In this document: piece after piece, positions 1 through 11,422 of the stretch
Numbering within the stretch: position 1 is the first letter of the stretch
Layout of the letters: every line of letters begins with the position of its first letter
Assembly: GCA_014905825.1 (NCBI GenBank)
Contig: JACGCN010000001.1
Span: forward strand, 4,526,001-4,590,000
Origin: Lyophyllum atratum
Lineage: Eukaryota > Basidiomycota > Agaricomycetes > Agaricales > Lyophyllaceae
DNA: 64,000 bases
Reading direction: 5' to 3'
The notes under the pieces: generated by a model
Told to the model about the DNA's origin: nothing
Database searches by the model: none
Seen by the model: only the letters and a program-made list of their open reading frames with translations
Position numbers and translations under genes: made by a program

Positions 1-1689
1 CACCGTAAGCTAACTCGCACACAGATTCGGAGAAACCTTGCAACAAGCCCCCAACATCCTCCAAGTCACCTCCTTCGAAAGCAACACCCGGCACCTCCGG
101 CACATATCCGACTACGCCTCCTACCGCAAACTCTACTCCACCCTTCCCGCCGTCGTGCTGTCTGCGCTGAAGACCCGTGTGAAGGCCGGCGAGCCGAAGG
201 CGCTTAGGGAGCTGTGGGAGAGGAGGGATAAGACGTTCTTGGCGATTGACTTTGAGTGGAGCGAGAGGAATGAAAAGAGTTGCTTGGAGTGGGGGTATGC
301 GGCTGTGAGGTGTGGGCATCTCGATGCGTGAGGGGATCATGGTTGTGCATTTTGGATCACGAACGATTGACATACTTTCGTAGCCTCGGGCATTGGCCGC
401 CTGACCCCGACTCGAACTACCGGTCCGTCTCCATCATTCTCAATCCCTAGGGTCCTCGATCCTCACACCTCTTCACAGGAAGGGACATTATATCATCGGG
501 GAATACGTCGACAAGGTGTTCAACAAGCACTGTCCCACCCATCCCTGGCATGTACGTCACCCCCATCCATCCTCCCTCCCCCTCATCTCTGACTTACCCC
601 TCACAGTATGCAGTACGCTCTCCTCCCCTTCTCCCCCCGCTATGCTGACATGTAGGCAGTTCGGCGACAGCCAAATCGCGCCTAAAGCGAAGCTGCCCGA
701 GATCATCCAGGCCGTCATCAGGTCAGTGCCCCCTTCGTCCCAATAGGAGCCCCACCTCCCTCATCTCTGTTATTCCTCGTCCGTCCACAGTAGCTTCGCG
801 AGCCCCGACTCCGAGATGACGCCCAACACGCTCGTACTCGTCGCGCACGGGATCAGCGGGGACCTCGCGCGGCTCGAGGAGATGAAAATCAGTGAGCACC
901 CTCCCTCCCCTCCTTCCACGCGTCCTGTCCCCCCGGGCTCATGAGAGATCCCTCTGTTTAGAACTCCCACATAACATGCTGGTGGTGGACACGGCGACGT
1001 ACGAGCGCGTCCTGCACTCCTCCGGGCTTAGGGGCATCATGATGGACCCGCGCACCAACACCCCGCGTACACCGGGCTCCACGCTCTCCCTTGAGAATCT
1101 CCTCAGCTCTTTCGCTACTCACCCGCTCTCGCCTTCCCCTTCCTCCTCTTCGCCTTCCTTTCCCAATTCCCCTACCTTGCCCAACTCCCCCGGTTCGACA
1201 CCAGCGATCCCGGTACCGGTAGTGCTCCCAAAGATCAAAATGCACAACGCAGGCAACGACGCATACATGTGTCTCTTCGCCCTCCAAATGCTCCTCGACC
1301 CCTCTCACACAAAACCCCCCTCCCCCAAGAAGAGCTTCGTCGGCCGTCCGGGTCCCCAAGTTCCTGCAGGGGTCTCCTCGCCTTCCCCTCCGCATGCAAG
1401 TTTCGGTGGGGGTGTGCGCCCGAGGTCAATGGGGATGGGGATGGGGATGGGAGCGCAGCCGGTCGTGGAGATGATGGGGATGACGATCGTGCCGTCGCCG
1501 TCCTTGCCCGCGGGGGTGGGGGTGGGAGCGTATGACCTTGCTAAGGAGTTTGGGCAGATGAATTTGAAGTTGAAGAAGGGGGAGAGGGAGGTGGGGAGTG
1601 GGGGTGGGAGGGGGAGGAGGGTGGGGGGAAGGGGAGGTGGGGGCGGGGGTGGCAATGGGGGGTATGCGAGTGTTGGGGGGCGGAGGTGA
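1..1689 (+). CDS. DEDDh nuclease-fold protein, Gfd2/YDR514C-like (5' end outside window)
   Basis: Predicted RNase H-like 3'-5' exonuclease-fold protein. The first exon here starts at 25, after an intron whose CTAAC branch and ACACAG acceptor are in the first 24 bases, so the start codon lies upstream. The DEDDh acidic and histidine blocks are visible in order: FLAIDFEW with its D and E (about 235-270), LVLVAHGISGDL (about 830-870) and HNAGNDAYMCLF (about 1243-1275), which gives HxxxxD. About six exons join in frame (25-327, 384-422, 479-551, then from 660, etc.). A 6-nt exon at 607-612 may sit between two introns and would give HYAFGDSQ. The C-terminal ~60 residues are Gly/Arg-rich, with four Met-Gly repeats. 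Substrate unknown; yeast Gfd2 is linked to mRNA export, which is family knowledge only. Confidence 0.8.
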
Positions 1690-2120
1690 TGGGAGGGAGG
1701 GAGAGAGGGAGGGATGGTGGACTTTGGTGGACTTTGGTTTTGGACTTAGAGGGTGTGGGTGATGAGTGTGTGGTGTGGGTATATAGGTGATAGGTTGGTG
1801 GCGCGGTGCTTTTGGTCAGTAGGGGATATCTTATCGATGCTCGAGAAATAAAATAATATCATGGACCCTTCAAAACTTCATATCACCTAACATCGTGCGG
1901 GGTGGGCTGGTGGGGCTAGTAATGAAATTTCGCAGTATGGACAGTATGGGTTTCTGGCGCTTGGGATTTCCGTTTGCCTTGGACCGACGTACACATTGAT
2001 TCAGAATCGCACTTGTTCGCACGCGAGCAACGCGCGAGATCCGGCTATCGATTGCCGGTTCCAATCGACAATCCACCTTCGCATCCTGGACCCTGGTCAT
2101 CTTGGACACTTCTCGGTGCT
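1690..2120. other. intergenic / 5' leader
   Basis: G-rich 3' flank of the nuclease gene, then A/T-richer sequence. The reading frame of the amidohydrolase is open upstream of its first ATG back to about 1974, but has no ATG there, so a further 5' exon cannot be excluded. Confidence 0.4.
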
Positions 2121-3945
2121 ATGGTAGCCACTATCCCTGTGGCATCTACAGGCCTCAATTGTCGGGCCATGCAGAGGAACATCTACCACATCTTGGCCGG
2201 AAAGCTCTTCGACTCCCATTCGCAAAAGCTCATTCCCAACCAAGCTATCACTGTCAACAAGGACTCTGGTATCATTCTAAAAGTCCAAGACATAACGGAC
2301 TTCTGGTCAGACTCTGAGCGTCGCGCATGGGGGGGAAATGGAACAGTGGAAGACACCGTTGATCTACTACACTTGACAGTTCTACCTGGGTTTGTGGATA
2401 CCCATGTCCATCGTAAGAGCTTTTTCTCATAATTCCATCATATCATCCTATTGATCCACTTCGGTTTTGACAGTATTCTTACATTCGTACGCAGAGACCT
2501 CTTGGAATGACCAGTTGACTAAAGAAAGCCTTACTGAGCGTTCACTGAGAGCGGGTGTGCATGCCCGGAAAACCTTGATGGCGGGATTCACGACCGTCAG
2601 GTGATGTTTATCCACCTTCGAAACTTCGAATAGATTCTTATTTGCGGTTTTCATCAACAGAGACCTTGGGACAGAGGGCGCCGAAGACGCTGACATCGCG
2701 CTTCGCAAGTGTTTGGCTGTCCTTCCCGGCGCAGCTGAACCCATCATCCCTGGACCCAGATACTACTGCGCGAATCGCGCCATCGTGTCCACAGGAAGTT
2801 ATGGCACGTATCTGATGGTCTTCTTGCTCTAACGTCAACTTGCATCAGCTCAACTCCTCCCGCAGGTCCGAAGAGTAGTCTGTTCCCATCACAAAATGGC
2901 ATCGAGGGTGTCATCGGTGCAGAGTCCGCAGATGGGCTTGAAGGGTGCATCAGAGCAGTTCGAAAGCAAATCGGAGCTGGAGCTGATTGGATTAAGGTAG
3001 GTACATTCGGCTATTCGGACATTCCTCGCCACAAACCTGAATCGGCACCATGAAATTCACATAGATCTACGCTGGTACATTTCCTCCGCGACTTAGACCC
3101 AAATTCCAAGCTTATCATGCAGTTTAGATTATCGCGTGCGTTCCCGTATGTCGGACGTCTCCTCAGATATCGCTGGGACCCCTATTGCACTATTCAACAA
3201 GGCCGAGTTACAAGCCATGATTGACACGGCGCATGCTATGGGCGTCAAGGTCGCTGCGCATGCAAATATTCCAGAGGTCATCGAACAACTCCTCGAACTA
3301 GGAGTAAATAGCATTGAGCACGGCGGAGACGTGTTCGCCGGCAGCAACGGCACAGCGCTCATGCAGAAATGGTCTGAAGTGGGTGGTAACACCGTCTGGG
3401 TGCCGACACTATCCGTCTTCTATAGCCTTGCGCAGCAGGGATTGCAGAAACCAGGGGCTTGGGAAGGTGCCAAAAGGTCATTCCAGAAGGTGCTTGCCGC
3501 AGGACAGGCCAGAACGACGGGTTCGAGCGTGAAGGGCATAAGAATTGCATGTGGGGGTGACACCGGGGCATTTACGCATGGCGAAAATGGATTAGAAATG
3601 GTGTTGATGCGGAAGTTAGGCGCAGATTGGGAGACGGCTCTGAGCTGGGGCACTTTAGGAGGATGGGAATGTGTTCGTGGTATGGAATGGGAGGGCGACC
3701 GTGGATCGGAAAGCGTCAGAGTTGCGGAGACAGGTCTGGACAGCGAAAGGTTAGCAGAAAAATCAGACCTTGAGAGGGGTGTGCCGTTTGGTGCGGTGCG
3801 GAAAGGTTGGGCGGGAGATCTGGTGGGCGTAGAAGGACGTTTGGACGGAGAGGCTGCCGAATTCGAACAAGCGATTAGGCAGGGTGTCAGATTTGTGATG
3901 AAGGGAGGAGTGATATACAAGAAAGACGGAAAAGAATGTGTGTGA
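2121..3945 (+). CDS. metal-dependent amidohydrolase (imidazolonepropionase/prolidase-like)
   Basis: Amidohydrolase-superfamily TIM-barrel enzyme, probably hydrolysing a C-N bond in a small cyclic amide or dipeptide-like substrate; exact substrate unknown. Metal-binding blocks appear in order: the HxH of VDTHVH (about 2395-2412), GADWIK with the likely bridging lysine just before the intron at ~2998, VAAHAN (about 3252), SIEHGG (about 3312) and CGGDTGAFTHGENG with the conserved Asp (about 3550). Introns lie at about 2414-2473, 2600-2658, 2804-2865, 2998-3067 and 3074-3125, and the frames join across them (IYADYRVRSRM at the last). I chose the first in-frame ATG at 2121; a second Met follows at 2169. 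No signal peptide or membrane segment is visible. It stands alone, with no pathway partner next to it. Confidence 0.8.
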
Positions 3946-4266
3946 CGATCTAGGAATGTAGTGGGGTTCTTGGTGGAGACAGAGGCATTGTTGTAATCTT
4001 ATTTTCGAAGTGGTTGGGCAGTGAAAGACTCAAGAAGGTACCGGTCCGGAGGTACCGTCAGGTACGCTGGATCACAGCAGCATAGCCACAATCAACCCCC
4101 CAAGTTTTACGATCGCTGGCACTCAAGCTGTCTCTTACACTGACTTCGAAGCTCGGTTTTAAGTAGGGTCGCACGGCACCAATCATCTGAGCTGCATAAG
4201 TCTGCTACACCCTGCTGCTTCACCTTTCCTCGAAATCTTCAAGCGGTTCAAGTGCTATCAGCGCAT
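3946..4266. other. intergenic
   Basis: Terminator of the amidohydrolase and promoter of the F-box gene. There is a short KpnI-like repeat (ggtacc twice around 4037-4055). No gene seen. Confidence 0.4.
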
Positions 4267-6125
4267 ATGTTACGCTTTGGAAAGAAGACCCCTGGACGGT
4301 CAGACCCAGTCCCCACGACACAGAAGGCAACTAGGGTGAAGAAGAAGGACTCCAAGGATCGACTCATTCTGGATAGGGACATTCCCGACGATATTATCCT
4401 CCTGATTGCGGAGCATCTTTCCACGCTAGAGCGCCTGCAATGTTGTCAAGTCGTGAGTGCTTCTCTTCTAGCTAAATATCATTCAAACGTGCTCAAAGGT
4501 CCATTTGAAAGTCAAGGCGTATGCATAGCATTCTTCTACGGCCTCTCTATGAGTTCATAGACATTCGTTCTGCCGATAAATGCCGGTCCCTCATGAAAGT
4601 ACTCCGTAGTAACCCCTCTATTAGGTACATTAGATCCCTTTCTGTGCGACCTTATCGTGTCGCAGACTGGGTAGGCAGCGCTTCAGACAAAGCGCTGAAT
4701 TTAGGAGAGTTCGTCTTGCTTCTCCGGGGAACGTCAGAACGGCAGCAATTCGCCTGCCTCCATACCTTTGACTGGGTGGGTGCGGAGGCGCCAGAGGACG
4801 AATTATGGATTGCGTTGAGACAATAGTAAGTTCTATCCCTGTGAAGGTGCTTGTACTAGTACTGCAGACTAAGGAAGTAGTTGTCCCCAGTTGAGGCGCA
4901 TTGGGACGACGGTTGGTCCGAGGACCTGTCATATTGAGGATCACAGCCATGTAAGCTCTGTTTGCTTTTTTGACAAGTAATTGGACTTCTGAAAGAAAAG
5001 ATATGTCTTTAGCTCTTCTCCTTTCAGGGCCTGCTATCGTTTTCTTTCACAACCTCGGTTGCTGCAAAATGGCCTGGTAAGTTTACCAGATCATGGACAG
5101 GAAAGTGTAATGTAACCAACTGCAATAGTATTCTTCGATGGGAAGGACCTTCCTCCCCGTTTCTGGCAATTTCTCCTCACCAACTGCCCAAATCTCGAAG
5201 AGCTCACCCTCGAGGGTACCCGCGAAACAACACAGCTGTATAATATTCGGCGCGTCCTGAATGCTAGGTGGCCTCATTTAAAGATTTTGAATCTAGGCAG
5301 TCTCTCCTTCCGAGGATATCGCGAAGACGATGAAAAAATGAGAGCATTCATCTCCGCACATCCCAGTCTCGAGAACGTCAAATTCATCCGTGGCATGTAC
5401 TACTCCCATGTATCGATGTTCTACCTCCCGGCGCTTCCATCTCTGCAATCATTCACCGGCAGACTGCAGCAGCTGAAGCTCGCGCCGCATTTACCCAACT
5501 TGAAAGAGCTCTGCCTCACAGACTGGTTTGACCCTGCCGCGCGATTCGCGCAGATGCTCAGGCCATTCCCAGGTATCGCCAGCCTGGCTATTTCAGTCAA
5601 TTTCTTGGATTCCGTCGATAGAAAAGACTGTTTGGGACTGTACAAACGCGTCGTCGCCGCCTGCCCGGAGCTGGCTCACTTGGAAGTATCATCAACTGGG
5701 CCGGTGGTCCTTGTAAGTCTACTAATCCACAAGGGTCGCTTCTTCGTCCCCCTTTCGCTAACGAGTTACGTTCGCCCGTGATGTAGAAAGACTTCTCGCA
5801 AGCCCTTCGCCTGGGTCCGAAACTCCAGTCGTTCGTCGTCACACGCACGCACAAGCCATTCTCGTTGGATAGTGACATGGGTAGCAGTGCGATACGCATC
5901 GCCAATCAATACCCTGGGCTGCGGTCGTTCACGATCCGTGACGTGTTGTATTGGGATCATCATGACCAGTTGAATGGGCGCTGCCGGTTCAAGCATGAAG
6001 GGGTGTACAGTGTCGTTCACGGCGAGGGACCTTCGGCGGCGCGTATATTGAAGGCGAGAGAAACAAGCGTGAATAGTCTTGGGTGGAAATCAACGCGTTC
6101 GTCGGTTTCTGAGCTCCAACCATGA
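4267..6125 (+). CDS. F-box / leucine-rich-repeat protein
   Basis: Likely substrate receptor of an SCF ubiquitin ligase. After a basic N-terminus (residues 1-35) comes an F-box-like helix pair: DIPDDIILLIAEHLSTLERL (residues about 38-57) followed by a Cys-Cys-Gln. The rest is a series of LRR-like strands such as CPNLEELTLEGT, WPHLKILNLGSL, LPNLKELCLTDW and CPELAHLEVSS. Introns at about 4453-4510, 4830-4879, 4952-5001, 5080-5128 and 5712-5786 join the frames, though the third and fourth junctions are less certain. The architecture is very common and expanded in Agaricomycetes, and the target is unknown. The first ATG (4267) is used; the frame upstream lacks another. Confidence 0.75.
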
Positions 6126-6149
6126 TGAGGAACGTCAGCGAAACCCTTA

Positions 6150-6188
6150 GTCGTGCCAAAGTCGACGCTACAGAACTGGCAGCGCGAG
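6150..6188 (+). pseudogene. relic fragment of a SNF2/ISWI helicase
   Basis: These 39 bases read [13 protein letters not shown] in one frame, which is helicase motif Ia of an ISWI-type ATPase. Bases 6159-6188 are identical over 30 nt to 24707-24736 inside the ISWI gene of this same window, and the match continues with two differences a few bases upstream. It lies just after the F-box stop codon, with no other helicase motif around it, so it is a captured scrap and not a gene. Confidence 0.75.
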
Positions 6189-6456
6189 CTTACACGAGCT
6201 AGTAGCACGGAGCCCACGTTTATCATAAAACTTAGTGTTATCTATACTACAAATCACCAGCCACTGTGGAACTATGAGGTAACTCTGAGTATGTATCAGC
6301 CATCTTCATGACACCCTCACTGTCTGATTTGAAACCCGTCCATACATGAGGATATGCACCATAAAGCTTTCTTCTGCCTCCAGACACGAGAAAGTCGCTA
6401 CTTATCAATAAGCTCTGCCCATTTATTCGAGCGAGGTGTGATAGATATGGGGAATG

Positions 6457-8500
6457 TTATAGGCCGCCTATCAAAATATTCATCGTTAATCTGGATGCCA
6501 ACGACACAATCGAGAAAACCCGCCTGATAAACCCATCGTGGAACGTCAGCTTCGGTACTTGACCCGTGGGTGTAGGCTTCGGCGTCATGTTAAAGCACGC
6601 GATGACCGACGAGATGGTAATGAACAGTGCTGCTTCCGCGAATTGTCGACCAGGGCAGGATCTTGGAGCGGGAATGATCATTAGATAAGAGTAAAGCAGC
6701 ACCTCGCAACCAATATACCTTCTTCCTAGACCCCAAGCAATATTCAGCACTTCTCGGCATCGGGCGCCTTCATCGCCTAAGAAACGTTCAGGCTTGAACG
6801 TATCTGGATCGGCGAAGATCTCGGGATCACGGAAGATGAGCCTGTGTCAACTCGTTAGTGATCTCGTTGTGCAACATCGCGAACCACAAACGCACCACAG
6901 GTTAGCACAGATCATCGAACCTTCGGGGATAAGCATGCCGTTATAGATATCGTCTTTCGCTACGCCATGAGGCAGACCTGGGACCAACGCCACGCCCATG
7001 AGCACAATGCTCGTTACTTTGAGAGGTACTCACCGAGCGGGGTAACAGTGTTGTACCTTAAAACCTCCATAATGATCGCATCGATATATGGAAGCCTCTC
7101 CCAATCATCGAACGTAGGTAGCCGCTCTCCCTCAGTGACACGGTCTATATCTTCCTGAGCTTTCTGCATAACGCGTGGGTGGAGTGACATGAGTGCAAAG
7201 AAAGAGCGCAGGGTGCAACTTGTCTTCGCAGCAGCGCGAGGTAAATTAAGGTGAAGAAGAAGAAAGAACGGGAAATCTCACGGAGTCTGTAGCAGCGCCG
7301 TACATGACGGATGCGCAATCCATGATGAGCTCTTCCTTCTGCTGAGCTTCGGCAGGAGAAAGAGAAGCGTCGGAGGCAATATCGTCGAGGGACGTGGAGA
7401 CGAAACACGGGACAGCAGTCCCGTCATCCTACCAGAATTAGAACAAAATCAGCTGGTACCTAGAGGCAAAACAGGAACTACGCACAGTCTTTTGTTTGGT
7501 ACGCATGAAGGGATCGACTCTGCATGCAGTGAAGACCCTCTTGATCTCATCCAAGGTCTTGTTGAAGCCCGAAAGTGACAAGAAGGTCGGCCAATTCTTC
7601 ACTATTTAGGCGCGTGTCACCATAGCTGCGAGAATGCGACTGGACAACACTTACAATTAGGACCTTTCTCGATCAAGAATGCTATCGGTCCGTTAAGTTG
7701 TTCGCCTTGCTTGAACGATCTCTCCATTTCGTGGACAATAGGATCGTCAGCGCCGGATACCCGATAGCCGTATGCTCCCAACAAGATAGAGCTGGAGGTA
7801 TGTCTACGACGAAATTGTTAATCCATTGACAAATTGTTCAAAGGGTGACCAACTGCTTGATATGATCATCGAGATCATCAGGCTTTCTCAAAAGGTTCGC
7901 GACTAGAATGCGAGACTCTTCCTGTTGATGATATCGATGTTTGACTGATGCCGGACCGGAGAAATACCGCTGAACCGTGGTCCGTCGGATCCGTTGTGGT
8001 TCGCCAGAAATGTACGTGAGGACCCAGTCTAGGTCACAGCTGAATAGCGTCGTATCTATAAGTGTGCCTCTAAAAACGTGAGACAGCGTTTAGCCTTACA
8101 GTTCTTTCATGGCCATTAATGGTCGGTTAGAATAAATCCCTGATCTTTCGTCCATCAAGTCCCGAACAGCCTTGAGTGAATTCAGCACAATCATGGGCGT
8201 CCCCAGCATGGTAAGATACGTGATAGGACCTAGTAAAGTGATAACTAAAGCGTTTAGTCAGGAAGTTTCACGAAGACACCCACCATATTTCTTCGCCCAA
8301 GACTCGTAAATAGGCCATTCATCCTTTTGTGGAATCTGGAACATATTCCCAACCAAAGGTAGTGGACGCGGACCAGGCGGAAGTGGCGTTCCTCCTCTCG
8401 TCCTTGAGAGAAGATAGACCACCCACGCACTACCAAGAACGAGGATAGCCCTGTCCGTACTAGTGAGGGACGGCAGAAATGTCGGGATACTTGATGTCAT
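6457..8500 (-). CDS. cytochrome P450 monooxygenase
   Basis: Microsomal haem-thiolate oxygenase. It has an N-terminal anchor (residues about 15-35, AILVLGSAWVVYLL) and a proline hinge PPGPRPLPLVGN. The I-helix is YGAATDS (about 7300), in place of the usual AGxDT, as in many basidiomycete CYP64-like enzymes. The K-helix is EVLR (ExxR, about 7080) and the PERF motif is FKPERFLG (about 6780). The haem loop WGLGRR + SCPGRQFAE is split by a 57-bp intron (6662-6718) that is in frame and stop-free. The usual Phe opening the haem motif is Trp here. About ten exons. It is the first gene of the accessory block with the UstYa genes and an MFS transporter, so a tailoring role in a secondary metabolite is plausible. 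Family number not assigned. Confidence 0.88.
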
Positions 8501-9353
8501 GGTTCAGAGAGGAGTTTGAGCCGGGATGCGGTGAGAGCAGCAGAGAGGGTGAGGCAACGGTGAGGCGCCTATGGAAGCCAGTTTTGACTTCCAGCCTGAA
8601 GCGATAGACCCAGATCAGGTCGAGAAGTTCAGGCAACGCACAGCCGCCCTGCCAGTGATCAGCCATGTCTTCGCCTCTTACAAACTTGCAGAAGGCATGT
8701 TACCACATTGATGGAGTCACATCACGAGAAGGTGACGTTGATATCGAAAAATAGAAGGCCGTGTTGGTCGTGTACTACTTGGACCCTCATTCGGTGACTG
8801 CGCAAGTTCAACTTGACGCCTTGAATGCCCCTTCGTAATAATGCTTTTGATATTGTTATAGAAGTATGCCCTCAACACCGTGACCTCCGTCGCAGGGGCA
8901 AATCCGGAACAACCACCGACAGCGACAATGGAAGCCTTCGTTCGTCTCGGACCACATCTTCGCGGTCTCGCTAGCATTCTATATGATATATATAGCAACA
9001 CGTCAAACTCGAGGCACTATTGACAGCTTTTGGACAGACGATTGGGGTCCTGCCTGTTCGTGGATGGTTCTGCTCGTGTGTACGGTGATCTCGCATCGAA
9101 ACTTGATTGTGTCGGAACCCTTTGATCATCAACTTGCACGAATCATCAATGATACTGGTATGAGATGTTGTGACACACATATGCTATTGCCGTGCATCTT
9201 CTTCACAGAGACCAGATTCATCGGGCAACTCCCTTCTACGCTGTCATACCACCAAGGAACAAACACCCCCCACAGCACCCATTAGTTCGTATCACTAACA
9301 ACTCGAGTCCTTGTACATTTCTCGTTGAGTCAACTCCTTCTCCGTCAGAAACC
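8501..9353. other. divergent intergenic region (P450 / UstYa)
   Basis: Shared upstream region of the P450 (-) and the first UstYa gene (+), about 850 bp. It contains a TA-rich stretch near 8978-8998. No convincing coding exon; the short open frames show no family features. Confidence 0.4.
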
Positions 9354-9987
9354 ATGCTCTCCCAACGAGGTTGGGGCATCATCCTCTTCCTAAATATTGC
9401 CTTCATTATCTCGCGTACCTCTTTATGCAGCATTGGGAGAACGAAACACAGTATGCAGCAATTACATTAACTTCCATTTCTGTCCTCACTCCAAAACAGC
9501 TTTCATCGGTGAAGACTATCCCATGCGACTTCCCGTGAAACTAGAGCCAGTGCAAGCTCAATTCGACTGCTCTGTTCGTTACTCCCTCAACAGCTCCGTC
9601 ACGGGAGAAGTTTGGACCAAGTCCACAGACACCCAGAGTGGGGGCATCGTTCGTCTTGGGCCCGATCGCCGTGTCTTCGCAATCGCCATGTATCACCAGT
9701 TACATTGCCTCGCTGGTCTTAGTAAAGCATTGACCGCAACAAACCGGACATCAGCCTCTGATGGGCATGTGGGGCACTGCTTGAATTATCTACGCCAGGT
9801 ATTCGAGTGCTCCGCGGATGCTACGGAAGAGCCTGTGGTTAAAGCTTCAACGCTGAAGAGACAAGGTTGCGCACCTCCGTTCATTAGACAGTGCTCCAAT
9901 TGGGGTACTCTTTATGATTACATCTCAGCCAACTATCTCGCATTCCATGAATTCAAGGTGAAGAACGGTACTTGGAGCTGTGAGTAA
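9354..9987 (+). CDS. UstYa-like (DUF3328) oxidase, copy 1
   Basis: UstYa-family proteins are copper-type oxidases/cyclases that act on ribosomal peptides in ustiloxin, cyclochlorotine and asperipin biosynthesis (family knowledge). Two exons (9354-9450, 9500-9987) give 194 aa. Residues 8-24 are a signal anchor (IILFLNIAFIISRTSL). The family motifs are intact: HQLHC (about 9697) and HVGHCLNYLRQ (about 9768-9800), plus Cys residues near the end (CAPPF, QCSNW). It is the close paralogue of the gene at 19090-19727: same length and same intron phase and position. The TAA stop lies inside GTGAGTAA, a perfect splice donor, so an extra exon from about 10030 would be possible. Start chosen by the conserved MLSQRGW opening shared with the paralogue. 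Confidence 0.85.
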
Positions 9988-11422
9988 CCTTACGGATATC
10001 CGTAGATCAAACTGATATGCGTTGAGCAGGTACCGGTAATGAGCATGTAGGGAAGGGGGCACGGACCTCAAATCGGCCAGCTCAAGCCGATTTATGCGCG
10101 TTGAGTGCCAGTGGTCAACATATTCCGGATACACACGGGCATTAGTCGAGTTTGCAGGCAATAAAAGACTCGTATCGAAAGTTCTTCATGGTTGCCTCTT
10201 CTGTAACGAGTCGAATCAGGGTATTGGCGATACAGGGGATGTTATTTCAAGCTTAGACGCTGCTTCGTAATTCGACTGATACACGGACGAAGCCGATACA
10301 AACGACACGAGCTGCCACCAATATTCACCTACGTTCGTGACCAGCCGTTATCAGGAAGACGAGTCTTTGTAGAGGAAACGTTTACCGATCTACGTTTAAC
10401 CAAAGCCGATCGACCATGTGTCGTCCGTCATTCGTGGCTTTCCTCGACTAAAATCTTCGCCGAACACTGAAGCCGCAGACGTAACCTCGCGGGCTGCGAC
10501 CGAATTTTGGCTCTTAAAATCCAACATAACGCCGGAGGATCCCAATCAGTTGTAGCCAGACCCTCGAACAGTCACAACTCACGAATTAGCCCTGGATCCT
10601 GATAGAGAATGCAATCCACCATCCCTCCACAACTTCTAGCTGGGTAACATCTGCCAATGCAGGATCCAGAAGGCTGACGCGAAAGAGAACTTGAAAAGAA
10701 GGCAATATTCAACATAAGCACTTGACAAGCACGACTTTAAGCTTTAGAAACGAACGGTCCACTTACTTTGTCTTGATTACTTTATTTTATCTGACCCTAT
10801 AGTCGTCGTCCATAGACGTTTTGCGATCGTTGGAGTTGTTGCTAAAGATGCGGCCTGGGTGGTCCAGTCAAGGTCCAGTCAAGGTCCAGTTCAAGTTCAG
10901 TCGACCGAGGCTGTTTACTTTGCACGGGGTCGCCAAATAAGAAGCCGAATTTTTCTTTCCCGTCCACACCCAGCTTAGACACCGTGACTGTACATTCTAC
11001 GTTGGTTCTAACTTCTACGAGTTATGATTATTCGGGGAAACTCCCTATGGTCGGTGTACCTTATACCCCTCACCATTCCACGCAATTTGGCGCCTCTCGG
11101 TTCACTCGTCGGATCTTTAGACCATCCTGCTCATGCTGTGAAACATACAGTCACCAGCCAGTTTATTCCTATCCCTTCGCATTGGGCAGCCGAGGCGAAA
11201 CTGGCTGTTTCGGCTCTCTTTCTCCGCGATCAATGTACTCACGTTTGTCTGAAGGTTCTGGCCAATGCTTGCGAAGGTTTAGATGCGCTCCAGCCTGCTG
11301 GCCAAGGATGTAAGGATTTCCTTCGTTACAGTATCTCAAACGTTATTGTTCGATACTAAATAGGCTACATATCTTTTTCCGCACAGACCAAGTATAAATA
11401 TGATTCGAATAACGCCCTTTAT
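9988..11422. other. intergenic, no supported gene
   Basis: About 1.4 kb. A possible third exon of the UstYa gene could begin at about 10030. Open frames at 10984-11359 have no recognisable domain and no splice support; I do not call them. One 11-bp tandem repeat lies inside (10861-10893). Confidence 0.4.
10861..10893 (+). repeat. 11-bp tandem repeat, three units
   Basis: Unit ggtccagtcaa occurs three times head to tail; the third unit has two changes. A further partial copy follows. No function apparent. Confidence 0.7.

Noticed and set aside
10984..11359. Two overlapping frames of about 110 codons on +
   Set aside because: Neither has family features, both lack splice context, and they compete for the same sequence.
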